Origin: Rariglobus sp967755175
Lineage (GTDB): Bacteria > Verrucomicrobiota > Verrucomicrobiia > Opitutales > Opitutaceae
DNA: 64,000 nt
Assembly (NCBI GenBank): GCA_967755175.1
Contig: CBRAFO010000006.1
Location: 1-64,000, forward strand
Direction: 5' to 3'
Shown: positions 8,561-16,713 of the stretch, piece after piece
Position numbering within the stretch: position 1 is the stretch's first letter
Layout: each line of letters opens with the position of its first letter
Made by a program: the position numbers and the translations under genes
Notes under the pieces: generated by a model
Seen by the model: the letters and a program-made list of their open reading frames with translations, nothing else
Database searches by the model: none
What the model was told of the DNA's origin: nothing

Positions 8561-10783
8561 TCAGCAAAGTCCCCAGCGGCGGCGCAGATACCAATCCGCG
8601 CCAAACAGCGCGCCGATCAGCCAGAAGATCCAGGCGCGATCCCACGCGGTGATTTTCCTGATGCGCGGCGCGTCCTCGACCGGCACCACTTTGGCGGCGG
8701 CGAGCATGCCGGCGAATTCGGACGGCTTGAGCACGCGTCCGCCGCTCGCTTCACACAACCGCCGCAAGTAGGTGAGGTCGGTCGCGACGTCGGTCTCCTC
8801 GACGTTGTCGTCGTAGGTGCTGAAACGCACGGTCTGCTTCGTGGCGTCGGGCAAGGTGACCTCGGCGCGGTAGCGGCCGGTTTTCTGCGGAACGTAGTCG
8901 GCCTCCAGTCGCTGCGCCGTCGAGCCGCCGGGCACGGCGCAATTCAGACGGGCGATCTCCACGTTATCTTGGAAAAGAGTCAGCGGGACCGCTCGCGTGG
9001 ATTCCTTGGCGTCGCGCGCGACGATGCGGAAGCGGATCTTTTCGCCGAGAAGCACGTTGGCCGTGTCGGCGCGAAACGTGAACCGCGTGTCGGGCATGAG
9101 GTCGCGTCCGCGCATGAGCCAGAGCACCGTCTGGTCCCAAAAGCGGTCGAACACCGTGTTGGCCGCCTCGCTCTTCGCATTGAAAGCCCAGCGCCAGAGC
9201 CCGTCCACGCCGATGCTCAGCACTTGGCCGGCACCGTGGCGGCGGTGCACCATCGCGGGAAACTCCGTGCCGTCGCCGGCCTCGGCCAGCGTGGCGGCGA
9301 GCGGCTTGCGGTCGCCCGACTCGTAGGCGCCGATCAGCTCGGGCATCGCGCCGCCTTGGCCGGTGGTGGTCTCGGCGGCGTCGGCCAACAGCTTGAACGG
9401 CGCGACACCGCGTCCCTCGCGACCGACGCGCAGCGGAACACGTTGAGTGACCGCGCGCCCCCAGGTCACCGGTTGCAACGCGCCGCCGAGGTCCTTGCCC
9501 GAGAAAGCGTCGCCGCGACCGAACACCACCACGCCGCCCTGTTTGTCCACGAACTCCTGCAACGCCTGCGCCTGGCTCCAGGTGAGCAGCGTGTCGATGC
9601 CTTTGCCGAGGATGACAATGTCGTAAACGTTCCACTCGGATACCGTGGACGGCACGCGAAACGCGTCCTTGCGCTCCTCGGTGCGGACGACGCGCCAGCG
9701 GTCCTTCGCGTAGGAGACAACGCTGTCGAGATCGAGCTTGTCGTTGCGACGCAGCGAGCGCTGGAGGAACGTGGTGTCCCAATACGGCTGCGCCTCCAGC
9801 ACGAGCACGCGGATCTTTTTATCGATCACGTTTACGTAGGTGACCGCGTTGTTGTTTGCGTTGTCCACTTCTCCGGCGAGCGGGTCCACGCGAATCTCGT
9901 ATTCGAACTGGCCGGCCTTCTCCTCGACCACGTCGAAGCTCAACGGCACCTGCGCCTCGTCGCGCACGACCACCGAACGCGCTTGCACGACGCGTCCTTC
10001 GCGGAGGAGCGCGACCTTGAGCGTTTCATACGGGCAGCCCAGCGGACGCACCGAGGCGCTGAGCCGAATAGTCTGCTTGGCGTAGTGGAACGGCTGATAG
10101 GACGTGATGCGCACGGAGAGGTCGCGCACGTTGCCCTCTCCACCAAAAGGCACCGCGTAAATGGGCACCTGGAAGTTGCGCGCCAGCACCGCGGTTTGCG
10201 TCGGGCTGGCCAGCTCGAAGTCATGGCCGTCGGTAAACAGGAACAACGCGTGCGCCCCCTCGCCAGGCCGGAGCAAACCGAGCATCGTCTGCACCGAGGT
10301 GTGTAGCTGCGTGGTCCGGGCCTCGGGCTTCAGCTCGGCCAGCGGACGTGTGAGCGGCACGGCGTTTTCGCCGAAGGAGAAAAGACGGATGTCCGCCGGC
10401 GCGGACGCGGACGTGGCGCCGGAGCGCGGAGCAACACCGGCGTCCCACAACAGTTCGCGGGCGGCGTCAAAGCGAGTGAGCTTGCCCGCGTCGGGCTGGC
10501 GCATGCTGCGCGACGCGTCGAGACCGACGAGCATGACCTTGCTCTTGGTTTCCACCGGCAGCGGCTCGATGCGCGAAGGCTGCATCAGGATGAGGAGCAC
10601 CAGGGCGAGCGCGAGGAGGCGGAAGGACAACAGGACCACACGGCGCACGGGCGACAGGTTGCGGCCCGTCTGGAGGTAAACCCACACGGTCAACCCGCCG
10701 AGGACGAGCGCGAGCAAACCGATGAGCGGGACCGGCACAAGCGGGTCGAACACGAGGTCGCGAAGTTCGGCGCCGGGGTTCAT
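8561..10783 (-). CDS. VWA-domain membrane protein, glutamine-amidotransferase-like
   Basis: 740 residues from the ATG at 10783, which overlaps the upstream BatA stop as ATGA; a longer upstream start is not needed. Two N-terminal helices (VPLIGLLALVLGGLTVWVYL and VVLLSFRLLALALVLLILM) precede a von Willebrand A domain with MIDAS residues Asp89, Ser91 and Ser93 (LDASRSM). The middle region (YDIVILGKGIDTLLTW, LQEFVDKQGGVVVFGRGD) resembles the amidotransferase-like fold common in this family. A single C-terminal helix follows (AWIFWLIGALFGADWYL). It likely forms a periplasmic metal-dependent adhesion complex with the neighbouring BatA. Exact role unknown. Confidence 0.83.
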   Translation of the reverse strand: MNPGAELRDLVFDPLVPVPLIGLLALVLGGLTVWVYLQTGRNLSPVRRVVLLSFRLLALALVLLILMQPSRIEPLPVETKSKVMLVGLDASRSMRQPDAGKLTRFDAARELLWDAGVAPRSGATSASAPADIRLFSFGENAVPLTRPLAELKPEARTTQLHTSVQTMLGLLRPGEGAHALFLFTDGHDFELASPTQTAVLARNFQVPIYAVPFGGEGNVRDLSVRITSYQPFHYAKQTIRLSASVRPLGCPYETLKVALLREGRVVQARSVVVRDEAQVPLSFDVVEEKAGQFEYEIRVDPLAGEVDNANNNAVTYVNVIDKKIRVLVLEAQPYWDTTFLQRSLRRNDKLDLDSVVSYAKDRWRVVRTEERKDAFRVPSTVSEWNVYDIVILGKGIDTLLTWSQAQALQEFVDKQGGVVVFGRGDAFSGKDLGGALQPVTWGRAVTQRVPLRVGREGRGVAPFKLLADAAETTTGQGGAMPELIGAYESGDRKPLAATLAEAGDGTEFPAMVHRRHGAGQVLSIGVDGLWRWAFNAKSEAANTVFDRFWDQTVLWLMRGRDLMPDTRFTFRADTANVLLGEKIRFRIVARDAKESTRAVPLTLFQDNVEIARLNCAVPGGSTAQRLEADYVPQKTGRYRAEVTLPDATKQTVRFSTYDDNVEETDVATDLTYLRRLCEASGGRVLKPSEFAGMLAAAKVVPVEDAPRIRKITAWDRAWIFWLIGALFGADWYLRRRWGLC

Positions 10784-12864
10784 CGGGCGAGCCTCCGAAA
10801 GACGAGTTGCAAGGCGAGTTCGAGCAGCAGCACGCCAAGTCCTGCGATGAGCAGCCACGGCACGAGCGAGCGGCCGTGGGCGATCTCGTCGTAGTCACGT
10901 TGACCTTCGGCGAAACCGGACTGCTGACCGGTCGCGAGTTGGGCGGGCAAGTGGGATTTGTCCACGGGGCGCAGGTCGGGTTCATCGGGGTCGGCGTTGA
11001 CGGCGTAGGCGTATTTGATGCGTCCGTCGGTGAGCGTGTAGAAGCCGGTTTCCTCTGCGGAAAAACTGATGCCGGCGCGCTCGCCGAGCGGCTCCTGGCG
11101 CACGTCGATCACGCGGCTCGACGGGCTGGTGAAGGGCTGGCGGCGCAGGTCGGCGCGCCACACTTCGCCGGTGACGAGTTGGCCGGCGACGAAGGCGAGC
11201 GGCGCGGGTTCACGGGTGTCGAGCTGCTTGACGAGGTCCTGCACCCACGCGGGGAAAATGCGCTGGCGGGCAAGGTTGCTGGAGAATTCGCCGACCGAGA
11301 AGTTCATCAGCACGAGCGTGCCGAGGCCGTGGCCGGTCATGGCCATCGCGGGCGTTTCGTCACCGAAGCGCAGAAGGATTTTCCCGGCGCCGGTCGCGCT
11401 GGCGGTGTGGAAATCATAAAACTCCAGCAGGCCGAGATCCTGGCGCAGCGTGCCGCGGAAGAGTCGGAGCATGCGCGCCTTGAAGTCGCCCGTGACGAGT
11501 TGTTGTGCACCGGAGCCGACGTTATCGCTCTTGCGGAGCGGTCCGACGCGCAGGGGCAGCGGCGTGTCGCCCATGGCTTTTTCGAGCCGGGCGAGGTTGT
11601 CCGTGTCGGTGTCGCTGTCGAGGAACCACACGATGCCGCCGCCGCGGTGAAGGAACTTGGCGAGGGCGTCGATCGCCGCGTCGTCGAGGGGACCGCAGCG
11701 GGTGATGAAGAGTTTGCTCGAACCGGCCAGCCGCGCGGCGTCGAACGATCCCGATGCGAGGTGGCGCGGGAGGAGCGAGCCGGCTTGTTGCGCGTAAGGG
11801 TTGAGCGCGGCGTGGAGGAAACGCACGGGGTCTTTGCCGGCGTCGCCATCGGCGGAGAGCGTGACGATGTCCTCTTTTTCGAGCACGGGGAGGACGAGCA
11901 CCCAGCGGTCGTCGGCGGCGAGGTTGTCGGGTGGCAAGGTGACCTCGCACAGGTGCAGGCCGGGCGAAGTCTCGGGCACCGGGATGGTCACGCGCACCGA
12001 AGACCACGGGCCGGCGGACACGGGCTGTTGCACCTGATGACGTTGGTCGATGCGCACCGTGACCACGTCGTCGAGCGGCGCGGAGGAGAAGTTGCCGATG
12101 GTCACTTCAAGCGGGACCGAGTCGCCCGCGAGCACTTGGGACTGGTTAAGTTCGACGCCAAGAATCGCGTGGTTTTCTGGCGAGACCGCGCCGACATCGA
12201 CGAAGAACAACTTCGCGCGGTCCGCGAGCGGGGCGAAGTCCACCAAGGCCCAGTTGCGCCGTTGGAAATCGGACACGTAGTAAACCTCGACGCGGCCCTT
12301 GGTCGTGGCGAGCAGGCGGGCGGCGGCGGCATTGGCCAAGGTGAAATCGGCGCGGGTCACACCCGGCATCAGCGCGTTCATGAACCGCTTCGCCTCGCCG
12401 AAATTCCGCCCAAACCCGCTGAAACAGACGGTCGGCGTGTGCGCGACGGCGATCACGTTGACCTCGTCGCCATCACCGAGCGTGCCTAGGATTTTGCCCC
12501 CTTCGATGACGGCGCGCTGGCGGGAGGTGAGGCCCGCTTGCTGGTATTCCATGCTCAATGAATGATCGATGATGAGCAGGACCTGGCGGTGGGTTTCCTT
12601 CGCCTCGGCGGAAGCGCCGAAGCGATCGAGCACGGGCTTTAGAAACACGAGCAGCAGCAGGAGCAGAAACAGCGTGCGGACGAGCGTGAGCAGGCGATGA
12701 CGCCACTTGTAGATGCGCGAGCGCTCGGCGGCGGATTTTCGGAGGTGGGCGACCGAGGAGAACCAGAAGCGTTGAGGGAAACGCTTGTTAAGGAGGTGAA
12801 TGACCAGCGGCAACGCGAGCAGCCCGGCGAGGGACCAGAGGAGCGGGGCGTTGAGAAACGTCAT
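10780..12864 (-). CDS. BatA-type aerotolerance protein with VWA domain
   Basis: 694 residues. The first 80 match the BatA N-terminal domain (FLNAPLLWSLAGLLALPLVI, HLLNKRFPQRFWFSSVAHLR, then a second helix rich in Leu). A VWA domain follows with MIDAS residues Asp100, Ser102 and Ser104 (IDHSLSM). A CARDB-like beta domain is near 260-310, and a C-terminal helix (LVPWLLIAGLGVLLLELAL) anchors the end. Bat proteins work with MoxR ATPases and DUF58 proteins in envelope complex maturation or stress tolerance. It sits 25 bases after the DUF58 gene and overlaps the next VWA gene. Family assignment is strong; the client complex is unknown. Confidence 0.88.
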   Translation of the reverse strand: MTFLNAPLLWSLAGLLALPLVIHLLNKRFPQRFWFSSVAHLRKSAAERSRIYKWRHRLLTLVRTLFLLLLLLVFLKPVLDRFGASAEAKETHRQVLLIIDHSLSMEYQQAGLTSRQRAVIEGGKILGTLGDGDEVNVIAVAHTPTVCFSGFGRNFGEAKRFMNALMPGVTRADFTLANAAAARLLATTKGRVEVYYVSDFQRRNWALVDFAPLADRAKLFFVDVGAVSPENHAILGVELNQSQVLAGDSVPLEVTIGNFSSAPLDDVVTVRIDQRHQVQQPVSAGPWSSVRVTIPVPETSPGLHLCEVTLPPDNLAADDRWVLVLPVLEKEDIVTLSADGDAGKDPVRFLHAALNPYAQQAGSLLPRHLASGSFDAARLAGSSKLFITRCGPLDDAAIDALAKFLHRGGGIVWFLDSDTDTDNLARLEKAMGDTPLPLRVGPLRKSDNVGSGAQQLVTGDFKARMLRLFRGTLRQDLGLLEFYDFHTASATGAGKILLRFGDETPAMAMTGHGLGTLVLMNFSVGEFSSNLARQRIFPAWVQDLVKQLDTREPAPLAFVAGQLVTGEVWRADLRRQPFTSPSSRVIDVRQEPLGERAGISFSAEETGFYTLTDGRIKYAYAVNADPDEPDLRPVDKSHLPAQLATGQQSGFAEGQRDYDEIAHGRSLVPWLLIAGLGVLLLELALQLVFRRLAR

Positions 12865-12889
12865 GGCGCGTGGGCGGGCGTGGCGTTGC

Positions 12890-13909
12890 TCAACGGATGG
12901 GTCCGCGGAAGCCCAGGTAGGCTTCCAACACGCGGGTATAGTCGTCGGCGCTGTTCACTTGCTGGTGCTCGATGCCACGGGCGGCGGCTTCGCGCGCCAC
13001 CGTGTCGATGGTGGCGCGGATGTTGTTCCGGTAGAGCACGCGCACGTCCTCGGCGTCCACCTCGATCTCCTCGGCGGTTTCGAGATCCACGTAACGCGCC
13101 ACGCTGTGCGCGGGCAGTTCGAGTTCCTCGGGGTCGAGGACCTGGAGCAGGAGGATCTTGAAACCGCGGTGCTGAAACTGCGCGAGTGCGTCGAACAGCG
13201 AGGCGGGATCGGCGAGGAAATCGGAGAGCACCACGAGCCGTCCGCGTTTGCGGCAAACCTCGGCGGCCTGGCGCAAGGCCGCCGGGAGATCGGTGGTGTG
13301 CTCGGGCTGCACCCGTTCGAGCGCGGTGACCATCTCGTGCAAGTGGCGGCGCGTGCCTCCGGGCGGAAGCCAGGTTTTCAGCGTGTCGGCGAAGAGGCCA
13401 AGGGCGGCCTTGTCGCCCTGCTTCGTCATGAGATAGGCGAGCGCGGCGGCGATGCGAGCGGCATGGTGAAACTTGGGCGCGCGCGCGCCGCCGCGGAAAC
13501 GCATCGAGCCGCTCGTATCAACAAGCAGATACGCCACCATGTCGGTCTCGTCCTCGTAGCGGCGCACGAAGAGCCTACGGGAACGGCCGTAGGCGCGCCA
13601 GTCGATGCGGTCGATGGCATCGCCGGCGACGTAGTCTTTATAGTCGCGAAACTCCGCCGAGGAACCCGGATGCGGGGAGCGGTGACGGCCCGAGAAAAAA
13701 CCATCCACCGTGGTCTGCGCGAAGAGCAGGAGGTTTTTAAACCGGTCCAATTCGTCGGGCGACAGCAGCGCGCCGGGATAGCGCAACTCGCCCGCCTTCA
13801 GAGGCGGTTGCGTGGCTGCGGACGGCATCGTGGTCGATGGACGAAAAGGCACCGGTGCGGGCTTTTGCGCACCGGGGAGCGGAGGAGGACGGGGCGGCTG
13901 GAAGGCCAT
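12890..13909 (-). CDS. DUF58 domain protein
   Basis: 339 residues. After a Pro-rich N-terminal tail, the DUF58 signature is present: DGFFSGRHRSPHPGSSAEF, then RDYKDYVAGDAIDRIDWRAY, then a VWA-like core with LLVDTSGSMRF (MIDAS DTSGS). Unlike many DUF58 proteins there is no clear membrane helix, so this looks like the soluble type. It lies between the MoxR ATPase and BatA in one transcription unit, the classic arrangement in which MoxR acts on DUF58/VWA partners. Confidence 0.9.
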   Translation of the reverse strand: MAFQPPRPPPLPGAQKPAPVPFRPSTTMPSAATQPPLKAGELRYPGALLSPDELDRFKNLLLFAQTTVDGFFSGRHRSPHPGSSAEFRDYKDYVAGDAIDRIDWRAYGRSRRLFVRRYEDETDMVAYLLVDTSGSMRFRGGARAPKFHHAARIAAALAYLMTKQGDKAALGLFADTLKTWLPPGGTRRHLHEMVTALERVQPEHTTDLPAALRQAAEVCRKRGRLVVLSDFLADPASLFDALAQFQHRGFKILLLQVLDPEELELPAHSVARYVDLETAEEIEVDAEDVRVLYRNNIRATIDTVAREAAARGIEHQQVNSADDYTRVLEAYLGFRGPIR

Positions 13910-13932
13910 CGCGAGCGCGGCGGGCGGGCGGC

Positions 13933-14916
13933 TCAGTAGGCTTTTTCCGGCACGGATTTCACGAGCGCGGCGACCACATCGCGGGCCTTCTTGCCGGCGC
14001 CGGTGGCGCGGTAGTTGGTGATCACGCGGTGTTGCAGCACGGGGCCGGCGACCTCGCGCACGTCCTCGGTTTCGGGCGTGAGCCGGCCCTTAAGGAGCGC
14101 AAGGGCCTTGGCGCCGAGGATCAGATACTGCGAGGCGCGCGGACCGGCGCCCCATTCGACAAAGTCCTTGGTGGTCTGCGGCGATTGCGCGTTGGCCGGG
14201 CGCGTGGCGGAGGCGAGCGCGACGGCGTAGTCGATCACGTGGTCGGACACGGGCGCGGCGCGAACGAAGTGTTGCACGGCGAGGATCTGCTCGCGATTGG
14301 CCACGGGCGAAAGCGTGATCGGCTCCTGCAACGTCGTGCGACGCACCACTTCGGCCTCCTCGGCGCGCGAGGGATAGTCGAGGTGCAGCGAAAACATAAA
14401 GCGGTCGAGCTGCGCCTCGGGCAGCGGATAAGTGCCTTCCTGCTCGATGGGGTTTTGCGTGGCGATGACGACGAAAGGCTCGGGGAGTTTGCGCGTGTCG
14501 TGGCCGACGGTGACCGCGCGCTCCTGCATGGCTTCGAGGAGGGCCGACTGGGTCTTCGGCGGCGTGCGGTTGATTTCGTCGGCGAGCAGCAGGTTGGTGA
14601 AGATGGGGCCGGCCTGATACTCGAATTCGAGGCGACGTTCCTTTTCTTGAAGGAGTTCGGAGCCGATGATGTCGCTCGGCATGAGGTCGGGGGTGAATTG
14701 AATGCGCTTGAACGACAGGTCGAGCGATTCGGCGAGGGATTTGACCAGCAGGGTTTTGGCGAGGCCCGGCACGCCGATGAGCAGGCAGTGGCCACGGGAA
14801 AACAGGCTTACGAGCAACAATCTCACGATCTCGTCCTGCCCGACGATGACCTTGCCGAGTTCGGCGCGGATGCGTTGATAGACCTCCTGGACCTTCTCGG
14901 GGGTTAAGTCGCTCAT
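13933..14916 (-). CDS. MoxR-family AAA+ ATPase
   Basis: 327 residues with Walker A GVPGLAKT at 48-55 and Walker B in LLLADEINRTPPKTQ. The sensor region ATQNPIEQEGTYPLPEAQ is highly characteristic of MoxR (AAA_3 plus AAA lid). It is a chaperone-like ATPase for the VWA proteins encoded directly downstream, and first gene of the operon running to about 4935. The 174-base divergent gap to metX should hold its promoter, though I cannot point to a convincing one. Confidence 0.95.
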   Translation of the reverse strand: MSDLTPEKVQEVYQRIRAELGKVIVGQDEIVRLLLVSLFSRGHCLLIGVPGLAKTLLVKSLAESLDLSFKRIQFTPDLMPSDIIGSELLQEKERRLEFEYQAGPIFTNLLLADEINRTPPKTQSALLEAMQERAVTVGHDTRKLPEPFVVIATQNPIEQEGTYPLPEAQLDRFMFSLHLDYPSRAEEAEVVRRTTLQEPITLSPVANREQILAVQHFVRAAPVSDHVIDYAVALASATRPANAQSPQTTKDFVEWGAGPRASQYLILGAKALALLKGRLTPETEDVREVAGPVLQHRVITNYRATGAGKKARDVVAALVKSVPEKAY

Positions 14917-15090
14917 GGTGCGGATTGTTTGTCAGCTGATCGCAGATACGCCTCCAGCCCAAAGTCGCACCTGTTGCAGATTTCTGGAGGTTTTCCGATA
15001 GGCCGGCCCGAGTTCCCCCGATGCCGCGCTACGCTCCGGCTCCTTTCTTGCCATTTGGGAGCCTGATCCGTTGTTTGCGTCAACGTATCC
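14917..15090. other. Divergent intergenic region moxR/metX
   Basis: Non-coding spacer expected to hold promoters for both directions. I looked for a SAM-type riboswitch ahead of metX and saw no recognisable core. No palindrome of the two dispersed families is present. Confidence 0.5.
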
Positions 15091-16317
15091 ATGAACGACG
15101 CGGCCTTTGACGACGACACACCCGCTTCCGTCCGCTCCGAACCCGGAGAGGTCGGCATCGTCGAGCCGCGCGATTTCATCACGACCGAGCCGTTCACCTT
15201 CGACAACGGCCAGTCGATCCCCGGCTTCACCCTGCGCTACGAGACCTACGGCCGCCCCAACGCCGCGCGCGACAACGCCGTGCTCGTCTGCCACGCGCTT
15301 TCCGGCGACCACCACTGCGCCGGCATTCATTCGCTCGGCGACCGTAAGCCAGGCTGGTGGAACAACCTCATCGGTCCCGGCAAGGCCCTCGATACCAACA
15401 AATTTTTCGTTCTCTGCTGCAACGTGATCGGAGGCTGTCAGGGCTCCAGCGGTCCGTCGTCCATCGACCCGCGCACCGGCCGGCCTTACGGCATCACGTT
15501 CCCCGCCGTCACCATTCGCGACATGGTGCGCACGCAGAAGATCTGGCTCGATTCCCTCGGCATCGCGTCGCTCTACGCCGTCATCGGCGGCTCAATGGGC
15601 GGCATGCAGGTGCTCCAGTGGGCGATCGAATATCCCTCGTTCGTGAAGCGCGCCCTCGCCATGGCCACCACCGCCCGCGAAGGCGCCCAAGCCATCGCGT
15701 TCAACGAAGTCGGCCGTCAGGCGATTCTCCAAGATCCCGAGTGGAACCACGGCTATTACCCGAAGAGCGGCGGACCGCGCGTGGGCCTGGCGATTGCGCG
15801 CATGATGGCGCACATCACCTATCTTTCGGACGCGTCGATGGACCGTAAATTCGGCCGCAAAGCCGTCGCGCCCCATCATCGCAAAGCCACGCCGTCCACG
15901 CCCGCCGAAGACGTTTCGGAGCTTTCCATGGAAGGCATCGATCCGGTCGCGCCCGCCGCGACGTTTGACGTGCGTTTCGAGGTCGAGAGCTACCTGCGCT
16001 ACCAAGGCCAGAGCTTTATTAACCGATTCGACGCGAACTCGTATCTCTACATCACGCGCGCCCTCGACCAGTTCGACCTCGCGGCCACGCACGGTTCGCT
16101 GGAGGCGGCGTTTGCCGAGGTGCAGGCGTCCACGTTGGTCGTGGGGTTTACGAGCGACTGGCTGTTCCCGCCCGACCAGAACCGCACCATCGCCCTCGCC
16201 CTCCTGCGCGCCGGCAAACGCGTGAGTTACGCCGAGCTTTCCACCGACCTCGGTCACGATTCGTTCCTGCTGGAATCGCCGGAGATCTACGATCTCGTGC
16301 GCGGGTTTCTGGACTGA
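15091..16317 (+). CDS. metX: Homoserine O-acetyltransferase
   Basis: 408 residues, alpha/beta hydrolase of methionine biosynthesis; transfers an acyl group from acyl-CoA to L-homoserine in the cytosol. Visible landmarks are CHALSGDHH, NVIGGCQGSSGPSS, the nucleophile elbow GGSMGGMQ with Ser168, a downstream Asp in TSDWLFPPDQ, and the catalytic His389 in LGHDSF, all typical of MetX. Substrate choice (acetyl versus succinyl) cannot be settled by eye. MetW, the usual partner that activates MetX in many bacteria, is encoded at 18653, separated here by a symporter unit. Confidence 0.93.
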   Translation: MNDAAFDDDTPASVRSEPGEVGIVEPRDFITTEPFTFDNGQSIPGFTLRYETYGRPNAARDNAVLVCHALSGDHHCAGIHSLGDRKPGWWNNLIGPGKALDTNKFFVLCCNVIGGCQGSSGPSSIDPRTGRPYGITFPAVTIRDMVRTQKIWLDSLGIASLYAVIGGSMGGMQVLQWAIEYPSFVKRALAMATTAREGAQAIAFNEVGRQAILQDPEWNHGYYPKSGGPRVGLAIARMMAHITYLSDASMDRKFGRKAVAPHHRKATPSTPAEDVSELSMEGIDPVAPAATFDVRFEVESYLRYQGQSFINRFDANSYLYITRALDQFDLAATHGSLEAAFAEVQASTLVVGFTSDWLFPPDQNRTIALALLRAGKRVSYAELSTDLGHDSFLLESPEIYDLVRGFLD

Positions 16318-16353
16318 GGCGCTTCAGAGCCCACTCCAACGAAGAAGGTTTTC

Positions 16354-16407
16354 CGGAGCGGCGACGTCCCCGTCGCCGACTTCGGCGGCAAGAATGCCGC
16401 CGCTCCG
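16354..16407. repeat. Hairpin repeat shared with 4800-4829
   Basis: Bases 16354-16383 are identical to 4800-4829 and contain the small hairpin GGCGACG-TCCC-CGTCGCC. Here the unit is extended: CGGAGCGGCG (16354-16363) pairs with CGCCGCTCCG (16398-16407), giving a nested stem after the metX stop. Confidence 0.75.
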
Positions 16408-16419
16408 TTAAAGCCCACG

Positions 16420-16455
16420 AAAAAGCCGCGCCGCCGGTGAGGGCGGGCGCGGCTT
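16420..16455 (-). terminator. Rho-independent terminator for the symporter unit
   Basis: A ten-base stem, AAGCCGCGCC (16423-16432) with GGCGCGGCTT (16446-16455), is followed on the minus strand by a run of five T. It lies about 40 bases past the stop of the 65-aa membrane protein gene. Confidence 0.75.
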
Positions 16456-16496
16456 GCAGAGCCGGTGGTGTTCACCACCGCGAGCTCACGGCGAGC

Positions 16497-16694
16497 TTAC
16501 TCTTTCTTCGTCCGCGCGAGAAACAGCGTGACCAGACCGAAGAGCGAAAAGATCGCGCCCCACACGAGGTTCACGTTCTGGCCTAGCGAGTGTTTTACGT
16601 AGATCGCCGGATCGGCGACGAACCCGTAAACGAGAAGAATGAGTCCAAGGCTGAGGAACAGCCAGCCCATCGGAATACGCACATCAAGTTGCAT
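16497..16694 (-). CDS. Small two-helix membrane protein, symporter partner
   Basis: 65 residues with two predicted transmembrane helices (MGWLFLSLGLILLVYGFVA and LVWGAIFSLFGLVTLFLA) and a basic C-terminus. It follows the sodium/solute symporter gene by 19 bases and shares its terminator, so it is probably an accessory subunit of that transporter. No enzymatic motif. Function inferred only from context. Confidence 0.75.
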   Translation of the reverse strand: MQLDVRIPMGWLFLSLGLILLVYGFVADPAIYVKHSLGQNVNLVWGAIFSLFGLVTLFLARTKKE

Positions 16695-16713
16695 GGTCGG
16701 GAGTAGTTAAGGG

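Noticed and set aside
5933..10306. A 1457-codon open frame on the plus strand opposite the DUF4175 and VWA genes
   Set aside because: It is Arg/His/Leu-rich without domains and mirrors two well-supported minus-strand genes. High GC content leaves the antisense frame open.
14917..15090. Possible SAM riboswitch ahead of metX
   Set aside because: No conserved SAM riboswitch core or supporting helices could be recognised.
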